Shown here: piece after piece, positions 42,463 through 54,757 of the stretch
How the letters are laid out: each line of letters starts with the position of its first letter
Numbering within the stretch: position 1 is the stretch's first letter
Origin: Rhyzopertha dominica
Lineage: Eukaryota; Arthropoda; Insecta; Coleoptera; Bostrichidae
Length of the DNA stretch: 64,000 bases
Assembly (NCBI GenBank): GCA_025024175.1
Contig: QCXZ01000086.1
Location: forward strand, 19,000,245 to 19,064,244
Direction of reading: 5' to 3'
Translations under genes and position numbers: made by a program
The notes under the pieces: model-generated
Seen by the model: only the letters and a program-made list of their open reading frames with translations
Databases searched by the model: none
Told to the model about the DNA's origin: nothing

Positions 42463-42800
42463 TACACTTTATAACTATAGCTTTAGTGGAAGATTAAGGG
42501 CTGATTGTATGGTTAACCAGACCTGGTTGATCCAGGTTAGCAAGCAGTTGTCATGGAAACGTTTCTTTTAAGAGTTCTTCGCTTCCAGTCGTGGATCTAA
42601 TTATTGAAGTTTGACAGTTTTTTTTTTGTTACAAATGCGATGCGACTTAACGAGAATTTTCTGCTTAATTCTACCCGCCCATGGTTGCGCACTAAACGCA
42701 ACATAGTAGGACTAGAAAACCCAAATCTCAGTAGCAAATTGTCGTCAGCAGAGATTTATCTACTAATCATTTAAACACTTTGTTTTAGTGCTGGGTAGAA

Positions 42801-43560
42801 ATGGAAGTTAATAAAGATGGAACCTTGGCAAAGGGGATTACTAACGATATATTACCTATCGAAGAATGTGTTTCGCTGGAGTCATTACCAAGCCAACATC
42901 ATCACGGAGAAATAATTTATTGAGAAATTTCATGGATCATTTAACAAAACATGAGGAAACATTATTGAACCAATCATTTCAGGAATTGATTGATTTAGCG
43001 TGTAACTTGTAACAGCCATTCAGCTAAATAATTAGCAAAAACTTTCGCTAATAACGACTGTAACAACAAAGTTTGCGCCATACATTTAAACATATTGATC
43101 TTGAAAAAATATTCACTAGAATGGGAGGCACTAAAATAAAACTGCCTTGTGAAACTAGGTAGTACAATTATCGCAATTTTGCATTCGTTTGGTAAAAAAC
43201 TTAGAGCACCTGGGAGTAATTGTTGCCGGCAAACAATAGAAAAAAGTTAAGCAGGATGTTGTGAAATTGTTATTTGACGATGATTTTTGAACTGTTATGG
43301 CAGAAAAAGGTTATTAATCGTTTAACCTTTTCGAGGATGGCCGAAGTAGAACACCAAAAACTTTCGAATTTAGTAATTAAACTTTTACAAATTCCGACTT
43401 CTTCCGCTCAACTAACATGAGTGTTTTCACAACTAGAAACCGCTAAACCTTCGAACGATCGAAAAAGCTCATGTGTGTGTATTATTCATTAAGAATAGGG
43501 GATACCAGGCCTTTCATTGAGGAGGAAGAAGCAGATTGCTAAATAATAATACAAGAAACC
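42801..43560 (+). pseudogene. hAT transposase remnant
   Basis: Starts near MEVNKDGTLAKGI and ends with LSNLVIKLLQIPTSSAQL and VFSQLE (about 43370-43440), the hAT dimerisation motif with the usual Glu-Arg after SSAQL lost. The intervening 500 bases are full of stops. It is related to the copy at 19446-21732, which has LQFPASSAQLERLFSNW. Confidence 0.65.
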
Positions 43561-43590
43561 TACAAACCTACCTAAAATCAACAAAAATAC

Positions 43591-43810
43591 TTTGCATGTT
43601 TTTATACTTTGTAGAAACTCTTGTTTTTTAAATGGATATAAATGTTATAGATATTTTGCATTTGAAAACTTTACAAGTTTACAAAAGAGAGTTCTTTAAA
43701 AAATAAATAATTATTAGTTTGTTTAAACAAAATTTTTAAATGCAAAATACCTATAACATTCATATTCGTTTAAAAAACAAGAGTTTCTACAAAGTATAAA
43801 AACATGCAAA
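43591..43810. repeat. Foldback repeat, about 75-bp arms
   Basis: Left arm (43591 to about 43668) starting TTTGCATGTTTTTATACTTT and right arm (about 43735-43810) are reverse complements at high identity, around an AT-rich loop of about 66 nt. No coding content. A miniature foldback element. Confidence 0.85.
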
Positions 43811-43849
43811 TTATTTTCTTCTTTTGTGTGTGTACGTGTGTGTGTGTTA

Positions 43850-44005
43850 GTTAACGTGTTCACCGCGACATGTACGTCCACGATCACAAACTCATCACTG
43901 AAGATGCCTGCCACAGTAGTAGACGAAATGTCTTGAGAAAGAAGAAGAATAAGAAGACAGCGACTACGGCTATCCAGTCCGGAAGCTTCACATCATCACT
44001 GCAAT
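43850..44005 (+). mobile_element. Penelope-like element 3' tail fragment
   Basis: Matches 54240-54365 of the Penelope-like element in order: GTCCACGA, TGAAGATGCCTGCCAC, CGAAATGTC, AGAAGAAGAA and CCGGAAGCTTCA. It is a 3' fragment, consistent with the 5' truncation common for such elements. Confidence 0.7.
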
Positions 44006-44340
44006 GTCAGGATTAAACTATGAGTCATGCTTTGTATATTTGGACGATCTTATTGTGTTTGGTAAAAATTAAACAAACCATAACGGAATTGGAATGACGA
44101 TTGTGAAAATGCTTTCAAACAATTAAAATCTGCGCTTATGAATCCACTTTTATTACAATATCCAGATTTTTCAAAGAATAACAAATTTATTCTTACTACG
44201 GACGCATCGGGTAGTGCGGTCGGAGCGGTTCTACAATTTACAATGAGCAACCTATTGCGTATGCCAGTAGAACTTTGAACAAAGCAGAAAAGAACTATTG
44301 CACGATTGAAAAATTGCTCTTTAAAATGTCGTTTAAACTC
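44005..44340 (+). pseudogene. Gypsy reverse transcriptase/RNase H fragment
   Basis: CFVYLDDLIVFGKN is the RT catalytic motif (Y-L-D-D). Then WNDDCENAFKQLKSAL, FILTTDASGSAVGAVLQ and, in another frame, PIAYASRTLNKAEKNY mark the RNase H region. Frames change at least twice and sequence between RT and RNase H is deleted. Confidence 0.8.
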
Positions 44341-44485
44341 AAACGTTAATTTTTGTAAAAAAGTGCATCATTGCATTGCATGTCTCAATTTTTAATATGT
44401 TAATTTTTTAACAACTGTATTATATGCCTGAAGATGGCCGTTGATTTTCTTTGATATGTACTCGGCGGAAACATATATATATATA

Positions 44486-47243
44486 GAGGAAAGTCGCCTA
44501 ATTTGGGGAGATCAAATAATTTATTCAAAGGGGTGGTGCAATCTACTGGGACCCAGCGGAACTTGGGCAGCTTCTTTAGTTACTTACATTGCCGAAGCAA
44601 AGTGGCGACTCAGCGACCACATGTTGATAAAAGATGGACGTTGCTTGAAACTGAGTTCCACCAAAGTTTATCCGCGTCACGTCTATCGACTAATTAGTGC
44701 GATAAGGTAAGTAATTTTATTAAATTCTGTGCAACCAGTGTACTCTATACAGCCAAATCTTTCACTAAATGTGTCGGTTTNTAGATTAGGAACCAATGTG
44801 CAAAATATTTTGCGTCATAAATTGAAATAATGTGTGGCTCCTATTATGGGGACATCGTAGATTACTAATTTGGGGATCCCCATATTAGGAACCCTTTACA
44901 TTTTAAGAATTAATTTTGCATAGTTTAATTCGTAGTTTTATGTAAATATTATTTCTCATATCCGCATTTGATTATGTAGATGCCAAAGAGGAAGACCTGG
45001 GACCCAGAGCACATGAAAGCGGCGGTGCAAGCCATGCGAAATGAGGAGATGGGTAGTTACAAGGCGTCTCGAATTTTCAACGTCCCGCAGACAACTTTAG
45101 AACGTTATGCAAAGAAAGAAGAGGATCCTGGAGAGGTGATTAAAACAAAAATGGGTAGAAAGCCTGTTCTGCCTGGCGAACTTGAAAGTGAACTTGCAAG
45201 CTACTGCCTCGAAATGGAACAAAAATTTTTTGGGCTCTCGCGAAGAGATGTGCGCTGCATGGCTTACCAACTGGCCAAACGAAATAATTTAAACAATCCG
45301 TTTTCTGATGTAAACAAACAAGCTGGTAAGAAATGGCTTAAAAACTTTATGATAAGACAGAAACAGTTATCTGTACGTACTCCACAAGGACTGTCGTATG
45401 TAAGAGCCAAAGGTTTCACGCAAGAAGCGGTTTCAGAGTTTTTGGTATTTACGAACCTGTCTTGGAAAAGATAAAACATTCGCCATCTCGAGTGTATAAT
45501 TGCGATGAAACCGGAATAACCGTAGTTCAACATAAACATACAAAGGTTATTGGATTGAAAGGTAAAAAACAAATTGGAGCATTGCAGGCAGCAGAAAGTG
45601 GAGCACTTATTACGGTGGTTACATGCATGAATCCAGCAGGTCATTTCATCCCTCCTTTAATAATTTTTCCCCGGAAAAATATGAAGCAGGAGCTTATGGA
45701 TGGTACACCTTTAGGGTCTATTTCTGCGTGTCACCCGTCTGGATGGATCCAGTCCGATTTATTTACGGAATGGTTTAAACACTTCATAAAACATGTTGAG
45801 CCTAGACCAGATAATCCAGCAGTTCTTGTACTTGACGGACATTTTACACATACGAGAAATATCGACGTGATAAACCTAGGTCGTGAAAATCATGTGGATA
45901 TCGTTTGCCTACCACCTCACAGTTCTCATAAAATGCAACCCTTGGATCTCTCCTTCATGTCGCCATTTAAGACTTATTACGCCCAGGAAATTGAAACGTG
46001 GCTACGAAATAATGCTGATCGAGGGGTGGTCACTATCTACCAAATTGGAAAACTTTTTGGAAATGCTTACAAAAGAGCGGGCAACTGCCGAAATAGCAGC
46101 TAAAGGTTTTGAAAAAGCTGGATTGTTTCCTTGTAATCGTCATAAATTCAGACCTCACGATTTTCTTCAAACGGAAGCTGAACAGCAACCTGAAAATTCG
46201 CCAGTTGCGCCCGCAGGATCAGGGGACCTTTCGTTGCGGTGTAACACATCTCCGCCAGATCGAACTGATTTTGCACCGAATCCAATAGAAACTCATGCTG
46301 GTCCGTCTTCTTGTCAGCAACAGCAGGTTACATGCTCATCGACAGTTGAGTCTCAACAATCATCGCAGCCTTTAACTCCAGCGGCTAGAAAATTTGTAGG
46401 CCCATCTCAAATTAGCCCTGTTCCAAGGTTAAATCCCGGAAAAAAGAGCAACCGTTCTGGAGCAGCACAACTGATCACGGGATCACCATACAAAAGTCAC
46501 TTAGAAGCCTCACAAAGCAAAAATCAAAAACCCAAAGCAATTTGTGGGAAGAAAAGAGCTGCGATTCCTAAGCCACTAAAGCCAACGAAACCTCCAAAGA
46601 AAGTGGACGATTCAGATGAATCATCTGATGACTCGGACATAGATTATGGAGATTCTGACGACGACCCAATGTCTGATGAAGAGCAGGACGCAGAATGCAT
46701 CTTCTGCGCAGGACTATTTTCAGACGACCATGAAGGTGAAGACTGGATACGCTGTTCTAAGTGTTTCAAGTGGGCACATACACTGTGTGCAAATGTGGGG
46801 AAAAGAAGTTGTAAAGATTATAAGTGTGAAAAATGCAGTGCTCAAAATTTCCCGTACAAAAAAATAATTAAATTCACTTAGTTTATGTTTTCATACCTTG
46901 GTTAGTTTCACAAATTATACTACGTTGTTTCTTAAATAAAACTTTTACTTACTTGCACTTTTGATTCAATTTATTGATTGTATTTTGTTCGATTTGGCGC
47001 AGTTATTATTGACTATACAACCTCCCCATATTGAGCTACCACTGGTTCCCAATTTGGGGAGGTGCCATTTTTTTTCCCAAAGCCTACCTTAATAGCATGT
47101 TACATAAAATTGAACTGTTTTGTCCATATTAGTAATTTACTAGCTGAATGGATTACGACTACCAAATTTCATCGATTTGCGACTAATTCTTACGTTTTTT
47201 GAGTGGATTTAGAAAACACTCCCCATATTAGGCGACTTTCCTC
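44486..47243 (+). mobile_element. Pogo/Tigger-type transposon with PHD transposase, second copy
   Basis: Ends GAGGAAAGTCGCCTAATTTG (44486-44510 in full) and complement (47219-47243) give a 25-bp TIR with one mismatch, flanked by TA inside a (TA)n microsatellite. The internal order is the same as in 6290-9207: short exon, intron (44707-44979), transposase. Subterminal palindromes built on CCCCATATTAGG/CCTAATTTGGGG occur at about 44867-44891 and 47029-47068. Length 2758 bp. It is a different subfamily from the first copy, as TIR and protein differ throughout. Confidence 0.93.
44980..46881 (+). CDS. Pogo-family transposase with C-terminal PHD finger (two frameshifts)
   Basis: The ATG directly follows a TTATGTAG acceptor. 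Order: helix-turn-helix (KASRIFNVPQTTLERY), DDE_1 core with YNCDETG, VLVLDGHFTHTRN and HKMQPLDLSFM, a long Pro/Ser/Gln linker, an acidic DDSDESSDDSD stretch, and a PHD finger starting CIFCAGLFSDDHEGEDW and ending CEKC. The frame breaks twice. At about 45432 a T5 run needs one more base to keep frame with GIYEPVLEK. At about 46078 a GGG seems one base too long. Both are homopolymers, so an intact gene in the animal is plausible. The PHD ligands C4HC3 all appear present. Confidence 0.9.
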
Positions 47244-47245
47244 TA

Positions 47246-50200
47246 TATATATATATATATTGATGCATGTTAAGCTGTGTCCTCCGTTAAGTTCAACAGG
47301 CGCCCCGTCCTCCGGGTGAAGGAGCAATGTTACAGGCAAAAACTTTGCATATTTGTACTAAGGGGAGGATATATAGCACTAGCAACCAGAGAGGGGAAAA
47401 CATTTTTGCATTTTAAAGATTTTATTTATATAGAAATTTTCAGGTAACAGATAATACTTAGTGTCCTCCGATCTATATATAATTACATGGAGTGCAAAGC
47501 ACGTTGTATCCTCTAGCTACGTTGTCACTGTTACTGAGGTGACAAAGTGCCTTGAGATTAACATATATAAAGGCAAGTGTATTTCAGCTCGCGTAATGAA
47601 TTCTCGTAATTGTTTCATTCATCAATGAGTTAGCAACGGTAGCAATTTCTGCATGCTTTGTATTATTAATTATTATTAAGAGATGGATTGTTTGGATTTG
47701 GTATAGAGAGAATTATGTATAAACACGAATATTGTTTATTCATTATACAAGTGGTTGTTTATAAGTGTTTAGAAAAAAACATTAAAACTAAGCTAAAATG
47801 ACATTAGTGCTTGAAAACGATTAGTAACATTTCCAAAAATAAAGAAAATAACGAAATGCATTGTGTAAGCTACTAATGATGAGCTATCTGCAGTCTTTGT
47901 GTTTAACTAGTTTTTCTTAAGCATTACAAAGGTAAGACGGTTTTAATGTTGAAGAATGTAAGCATTGATAACTTCATTTTCTCAATTTGATAATGTATTT
48001 GTTTCCGATATTAAAATACCTTTTCCATTTAATATACTGTTCTTGTTGTATGTACTAATATATTGTTAATAATTATTAAAAGATTTAGAAAAAAATTCTT
48101 CTATTTCAGTTATATAGAAAGTAGACGTTAGCTTTGTTATTTTACATTGAAATACCCGGTATTTTGTTGCATTATTGATCTGCTTAGAATTTTTGATTAA
48201 CTCTATCAATCTATGCCAAAATGGGCCACTATGGCGGTATTGTACAATTTGCTACAAAAAAGGATGCGTTAACGGCAAAGCATAGCAAAGCGAGCCACTA
48301 TACTGCTGCAGTTAATAGCGTTTTACAGTGGATTTTTAAATACTATGCTTACACATTTTAAACTTTAATGCATGATTATATTTTGGTTACTGCTATTTGT
48401 TTAGACGTTTTTCTGTTTTCAACCAGATTAAAACTAAAGCAAAAAAGTATTGTTCTATTAAATATAATTCTGTATTGAAAAGGCAACATTTTTTTTTAAA
48501 TAGGTCTTTGTAGCTCAGTTAAGAGAGTAGCTGGCTAATATTCAAAAGTTCGATATAATATTAATTACCTTCATAAATTACAAGAGTATTTTTCTATATA
48601 TGCTCATACAAGATAAAGTTTTCTTTCATTAATCCCTAACATATGTTTTGTGAAAGAATTCATTCTGAAATTCTTCTTTTAAGCCTTTTCAGTATTCTTC
48701 AAGATTCGTGATATAACATATTTTATGGTGTTATTCCAGGTTTAGCAAACATAACGTCAAACATCGCGTAAGTATAGTTAATAGTTACTTTAAGGTTTGA
48801 AGCAGAAACAAAATGCGAGTATATGTAAAAAACTGAAGAAAAGTCTAGTTTCGTCATAAGGATTTTATAATGTTCTGAGAAAATCGTGCGACATACAAAT
48901 TTTCATCAGTGAAAAGTTAAGCACGTCTTAACTTGTTATGCATGTTTTATAGTAGTTAGTGAAGTGAGTACATAAATTTCTGTTAGCAAAAGAACGGCAA
49001 AACAGCAGGTGTCACAAAATGAACTTTCATACCTTAACAATTAACGGTACCACGTTGGTACAATGTAAACCTAAGTTACTGAACAAAAAATCTACTTGGG
49101 GATGATCACTTTTGAAATGCTGCTACACTGTAGAGGTATATTTTTGGACGTAGATAATTTGGGCCCAGTTGATCTAAAACTATCTACCGAGTCTGATCTA
49201 AGACGTTGTCGGTTGTTTTTTTGGGAAAACCCCTCCCCTCCGCATAAAATTTACAGTAGAAGTGGAAAACAATATACGATTGTTGTCCAAAAACATATTC
49301 AGAGAGAGAAAGAAAAGTTAACATGGTGAAGTATCAAAATGGAGCCACATGCATCTGTCAAACTATCTGAATTTGTTGGTTTAAGTCTAAAGAATCTCGG
49401 AATACCATTGAAGTATCCCAATATTCCCAAACGTTATTAAAAAATATGGAAAACGAAATCTTAACAGTGGTTGTAAGGTGTGTGAAATATGTTTAGGACG
49501 CAAATGTAGAACTCACTTTTCTTGTCAGGTAAATTTTGGCATATCAACACTTCAAGTCAATTTTTGTCATAATAATACATTTTTTGGAAATCTGCTAGCA
49601 AATATACTTTTTTTTGTACAAACTACTATAAGCTTTTTAATTTTAAACTAGGTAATACAATTAAATACACACATGATTATATAAACAAGTTTGAAATGAT
49701 CACGTAGTATTCTATTTATCATAAATGATTTAGTGCTTTATTAAATTAACACTGAATTATTTGTAATAGTTCGTCGAGATATGATAAAAACCAAATTTTG
49801 AGACGCAGATTATGCAAATGCATGCTTAAAATGGCACGTTCAGTATTTATTATTTAATGCCGAATTAAATCTACAATTCTATTCTACTTTGAAATTTAGA
49901 AATACCACTAATGATGACATTAAGGAAAATTATTTTGCTTAAGTATAGAATTCAAATTTATACTGTTACAACTGCTACATACATTGCATAAATAATATTG
50001 ACATGACTTCTTCAGCTAATTTATTTTAAAAGCAAAAGTACCTTACATTAACAAAATTTGAGATTTGGCGGAAGGGTTAGTCATCTTCATTCGTAGAATA
50101 TGCAAGCTTAGCAGAAATTAAATAATCATTTTTCGTGTTTACTTTAAGTAAAGGCCACGCAGTTAAGTGCTCTAAGGTTTTAGTGTTTAGATTTTTAAAA

Positions 50201-52536
50201 ATTATCTAATTTTATTATTTAAACCCACCGTAATACAAAAATACAAGATGTCCTATTTTCATGTGCTCTGTAAATGTTGATTTTTAAAGACTGCACACTC
50301 AAATATATGTTATGTTCAACTTTACACTGTTTAGAGGACGTAAAATAACAGTATAATGTAGTACCACTACTACAGTGATTCACTGTAACCAACTATGCGA
50401 TAAATGCTATATTTGTAGAACGGATCTTTTCCTAGATAGACAGACATATGTTTAGCCATCACTATGTACAGAGTGAACCATTGTCGTTGGGATTGCAGGG
50501 TACAGACTAAAGGTACGAGATAGAAAAAAAAACTTGTTTAGGTGTCGTGATCTCACTTCAATGGGCAATATTGTCGTTCGTTACTCGGTTATTGTACTAC
50601 CTATCTAAAAATGTTTTAAATGTTTTTCACTAATACTTCGTGTAGAATAAAATGGCGTAATTAAATGTTTTTTCACATTCACGATTTTTGTGAAATATAT
50701 TTTAATATTTTTACCTCATTAAATTGTACCTAACTTTAGCTATCAACAAATGCAGCATGGTTGTATGTATGTATATCGTATTCCAAAAACCATTTATGAA
50801 AGAAAAAAATAATTGTGCTATTTTATTCAACACAAAAAAAATGTGAAAAGACATTAAAACATTTTTCAATAGCTGTTATAATGACTACTGTAGTTACTCC
50901 TGTTTTGCAATAGTTTTTTGAAACTATGCTTACACATTTAAAATCCAAGGTTACCAAGTCAAATACAAATTTGTGAAAAAAGAAGAATTGTGATACAGCC
51001 TGTTCTATTATATATATATATTTTTTTGTTTCTTAGGAAATTTTAATATCTCTCTTAGTTTATCCAGAGAACAATATTTATGTTAGACAGGCAATGTGAT
51101 TTTTGTAGTTATTAATAATATCTAATCATTAAACATGCCTTGCATTTGGCAATTTTGTTTGTTTATCATTAGTGATAGCTTTAGTTTTGATCGGATAGTG
51201 ATAATTTACAAGCAGAACTGTTAAATGCATGGCAAATTTGATCGTCAGATATTTTTAATAGCAATAAAAATTTTATTACATGACCAACAAAAATATTTTT
51301 TTGTCAAAATTATGATAGACAAAAGTTTACGGAGATAGAAAAGTTTTACAAAAGAACAGACTTCTTTATAAAAAATATTTTAAACATGTCAAAAAACCGC
51401 TTTATAAATTAGAGCGCTTTTATAAATAGTTCACTGCTTATTTATTATCATTATTCGAATAGAACAAAAGTGCCTGTAACCATGGCTGTAACAGTAAACA
51501 AGCAGAACTGTCAAAATCAAGTCACATTTGACCATTAGATATTATTAATAGAGATAAAAATTACATTTCCTTTACATAAAATTTTCCAAGAGAAAAATAG
51601 TTTTGAAATTGAAAATCCTGAGCCTTTTTATAAATATGTTTCCGCTTTTTCATTAGACGAACACCACTGAAAACTATAAATAAAAAATAGTGAAAAATGA
51701 GCGTATTAATTAAAGTTGTCATAGCAATTTAATGCAAATCGTAAAAACCGTTTGTTTGCTGACTTTTAAACAAGCATTTTTGGACCAAATTAGGTCTAGT
51801 TAAATCGCTTAATTTTTATGTCGGAAACGTGCTAAAATGTCGTATATGTATTTCAGAGACACCCTATACTATAAACAGCGCATTCGTAACACTGAATCGT
51901 TAAAAGATTGATCTAATTATTTGTATCCTGAACTAGTCCAAGAAACAGAAATTACCTATAAAACAATAGAAATAGAAATAATACGGTGTAGGTATTTAGA
52001 TCTTTTTAATAAATATTTTTACAGTGTCCATTGTAAAATTCTACTACAGTTTCAATGAAAATTATTCTTTGGTAAGAGTTGCTCTTATTAGATTCAACAC
52101 AACGCAACGATTTCGGAATAATATCGATTTAAAACTCCCGCGTCGAGAACTTCGTACACATTCACCTAAAACATTTGCAGTTTATAAAATTAAATGCTGT
52201 AAGCGATTACAGCGTTGCCAATAATATGGAGGTAATTACGTGCGCTGCAGTTAACGGAGGACACTGTGTATTGTAGACTTAACGCAGAAAATCGACGGTA
52301 GCGCTGTGGTACTTCCTAGAACTATTCTGTATAAATGCAAGTACGGGTACTGCCTAGTGACCTCCTCGACAAATTTCGTATTTAGACGTTTTACGTCATC
52401 CTGAGTGCGTACACGCAATTTTTAAGGCAAAACGTTGTCACCTCCGAGGAATTGACGTTATATATGAGGTGACAACGTACCATGCACCAATATATATTCA
52501 AACAGAATATTTTCCAAATTTATTATTCAATTCAAT
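47246..52536. other. 5.3 kb without a recognisable gene
   Basis: AT-rich DNA with no long frame. Near its ends lies a 16-bp inverted pair, CTGTGTCCTCCGTTAA (47275-47290) and TTAACGGAGGACACTG (52251-52266), one mismatch. Related TCCTC/GAGGTGACAACGT motifs occur inside both ends (about 47500-47545 and 52436-52490). A tRNA-like segment is at 48503. A 77-codon frame at 49096-49326 and a 66-codon frame at 52024-52221 match nothing I know. It could be a large non-coding element or ordinary intergenic DNA. Confidence 0.5.
48503..48570 (+). ncRNA. Degenerate tRNA-like sequence (pol III A and B box)
   Basis: GGTCTTTGTAGCTCAGTT reads as a tRNA acceptor 5' strand and D arm (A box TAGCTCAGTTAAG), and GTTCGATAT about 30 nt on resembles a B box with its final C changed. 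The D stem GCTC/GAG(T) can pair, but anticodon and T stems do not and the acceptor stem pairs only at GGT/ACC. It is more likely a tRNA relic or SINE head than a working tRNA. Confidence 0.35.
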
Positions 52537-52925
52537 TATAATTCTAAATGCATTTCATTGTGAACTTTAGTATCAGCATTTTTATGTCCATTGCACTTCC
52601 CGTGAACAGCGGATTATGCGCTAGTTCAGCAGTTTACACGTCGTACGATCTATGTGACGTATGCGCTTATTCTAGTATAAATAGTGAAAATAATCAATCA
52701 TAAATCAGTCTAATGCTTAGACTCGAAGACTCCCAGACAGGAGCTGACCCTCAAGCAACAATGTAAGTTCCGATAATGTTTGTTTGATTACTTTTGTCTT
52801 TATTAATGTTTTATTACTTACTTTATGTACCTGTGTTTGTTTTACAGATTTAGTTTTATGTTGTTAATAAATGTTTATGTTAAAACGACCTAAGTCGTAT
52901 CACTCCTGCCCTTGTCCCAAGTTCT
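52537..52925 (+). repeat. LTR-like repeat, plus copy
   Basis: Matches 17620-17980 (minus) along its length. It contains GTATAAATAGTG (TATA, about 52674), a small intron with donor AAT|GTAAGTTCC at about 52767 and acceptor TTTTACAG at about 52849, AATAAATG, and the end GTCCCAAGTTCTGTT. Homology stops at that point in both copies; here a Penelope-like coding sequence begins, truncated. It probably supplies promoter and poly(A) signal to some retroelement. Confidence 0.6.
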
Positions 52926-52930
52926 GTTAC

Positions 52931-54276
52931 ATCGTCTGGGACCCGATGACCGCCTCGTCAGTTTCGACGTAGTGTCATTGTTTACGCAGGTACCCGTCGA
53001 AGATGCCAGTAACATAATCGCCGAGATATTCCCGGAAAACATGGCTGCTGTATTTAAGCACTGCCTAAGCTCATCCTATTTTGTATGGAGCGGTCAGCAC
53101 TACAAACAGCTTCAAGGAGTTGCCATGGGGAGCCCGCTTAGCTCTATGGTAGCCAACCTATTCATGGAAAAATTCGAGAAGGAGGCATTGGACACCGCAA
53201 AGCTGNAGCCGNCCACCTGGCTGCGATACGTCGATGATACCTTTGTAGTGTGGAGCCACGGTGAACTGGAACTGGAAAACTTTCTGGCACACCTCAATAG
53301 TAAACATCCGAACATCAAGTTCACCATGGAGAAGGAACAGGAAAAACAACTCGCCTTTCTGGACGTCCTGGTGACGAGACGCACCGGTACAGAGCTTGGA
53401 CACCAAGTATACCGCAAGCCGACCCACACGGATCGGTACCTCAACAGGTCTTCGAATCACCACCCAGGCCAGAAAAGAGGTATTATCAAGACTTTAGTCG
53501 AACGCGCCAAGAGAATCTGCGAACCGGAACATGTGCAAGAAGAACTGGACCATCTTCATCGAGCCCTGCGAGCAAACGGATTTACATGCAAGGAAATTAA
53601 ACGAGCCATGCGACCTCGCCGACAGAGTTGTGCCGTCACACAGGAANAGCCGGAAGTGATGGGGAAAGCATACCTGCCTTACATCAAAAACATCACGGAC
53701 CGCATCGGGAAAATCCTCCGAACACACAACGTGTCGACGGTGTACCAGCCTACCAGGAAACTGCAGAGCATGTTCACATCAGCCAAAGAGAAACGCGACC
53801 CACTATCCTCAGGTGGAGTTTACCGGATCCCCTGTAGTTGTGGACAAGTATACATTGGGACCACGAAGAGAAGCGCCTTAACCAGGATAAGGGAACACGA
53901 GAGACATTGCCGTCTTGGCCAATCCAAGAGTTCTGCGGTCGCTGAACACGCACTTCAAGAGGGACACGACTTCAGGTTCAACGAAACTCAAATGCTCAGC
54001 ACCGCACAACCGTATTACCAACGCTTACATCTAGAAGCCATCGAGATACACAAGCACAACAATAATTTCAACCGCAAAGAAGAGACGATNAAAATCAATA
54101 AAACTTGGATTCCCGCACTCCACGGCGCACCGATCAAAAGATACCGCACCGCTGTAAAGCCGCCCTCCACGAACTCAGTCAACCGGAACGACGCTACTAT
54201 AAATACCGGACCCAAAGTAGCCAGCGATCAGTCAGCGGGCTCGCCGCGACGATTACGTCCACGACCGCAACTCTGA
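52931..54276 (+). CDS. Penelope-like element reverse transcriptase with GIY-YIG endonuclease (5' truncated)
   Basis: The frame is open from the junction with the LTR-like repeat and has no ATG, so the RT N-terminus is missing. Counting from 52912, it shows LVSFDVVSLFTQVPV, GVAMGSPLSS, the catalytic WLRYVDD (D108, D109), KQLAFLDVLV, QVYRKPTHTDRYL and then GGVYRIPCSCGQVYIG (GIY-YIG at 302-316) with HERHC and AEH..QEGH further on. RT plus GIY-YIG is the signature of Penelope-like elements, which prime at endonuclease nicks. Four 'n' bases but no stop over about 450 codons. A 3' tail with AGAAGAAGAAGAC follows, and a fragment of the same tail lies at 43850-44005. It looks relatively young. Confidence 0.93.
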
Positions 54277-54459
54277 AGATGCTTGCCACGCGAGTAAGCG
54301 AAACGTCAGTTAGAGGAGGAAGAAGAAGACATCGACCACGGCCATCTAGCCCGGAAGCTTCAATTCATCAACTTTCCAGTTTATTTTCCTTATGTTATAC
54401 TTATATTTTGCAAGACTTGTTTTAACGGAAGCCTACGACAGGAACCGCTCTTGATAACT

Positions 54460-54705
54460 TTAATTATTCGAATATGTTTCCCAGCCAATGCAGTTTGGAA
54501 AGTTTGCATTCTTTTCGAAATTTGCTGCAATTTCCAGCCATCTTTCCTTGGATGGCTCCGGGAAACATTCCATTTTCAATACATTCCAAAGATTATCAGA
54601 TACAGTTTCCACTATTGAACTAATTGTTGAGATTCCCAATCTATAGGTATAATGTAAGTCAGTAAGGTGCGAAGTATCTGCAAGAATAACTGCTGTCAGT
54701 TTCAT
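54460..54705 (-). pseudogene. PIF/Harbinger transposase fragment
   Basis: The minus-strand frame reads YRLGISTISSIVETVSDNLW, then FPEPSKERWLEIAANFEKN and FPNCIG, matching the DDE_Tnp_4 entry of the intact Harbinger transposase nearby (YRIGHTTVGRIL, FPQFTETRWKEIAERF, FPNCLG). It stops just before the first catalytic Asp. A MADF partner fragment lies head-to-head on the plus strand at 54758, as in the intact element. Confidence 0.85.
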
Positions 54706-54757
54706 TTATATTATAAACATAGGAGGTAAGTTAAAATTATTCATAATTTTCTTGTAG

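Noticed and set aside
48503..48570. Functional tRNA gene
   Set aside because: Anticodon and T stems do not pair and the acceptor stem is mostly mismatched.
49096..49326. 77-codon frame as a small gene
   Set aside because: No signal peptide, no homology recognised, no splice or promoter context; expected by chance in 5 kb.
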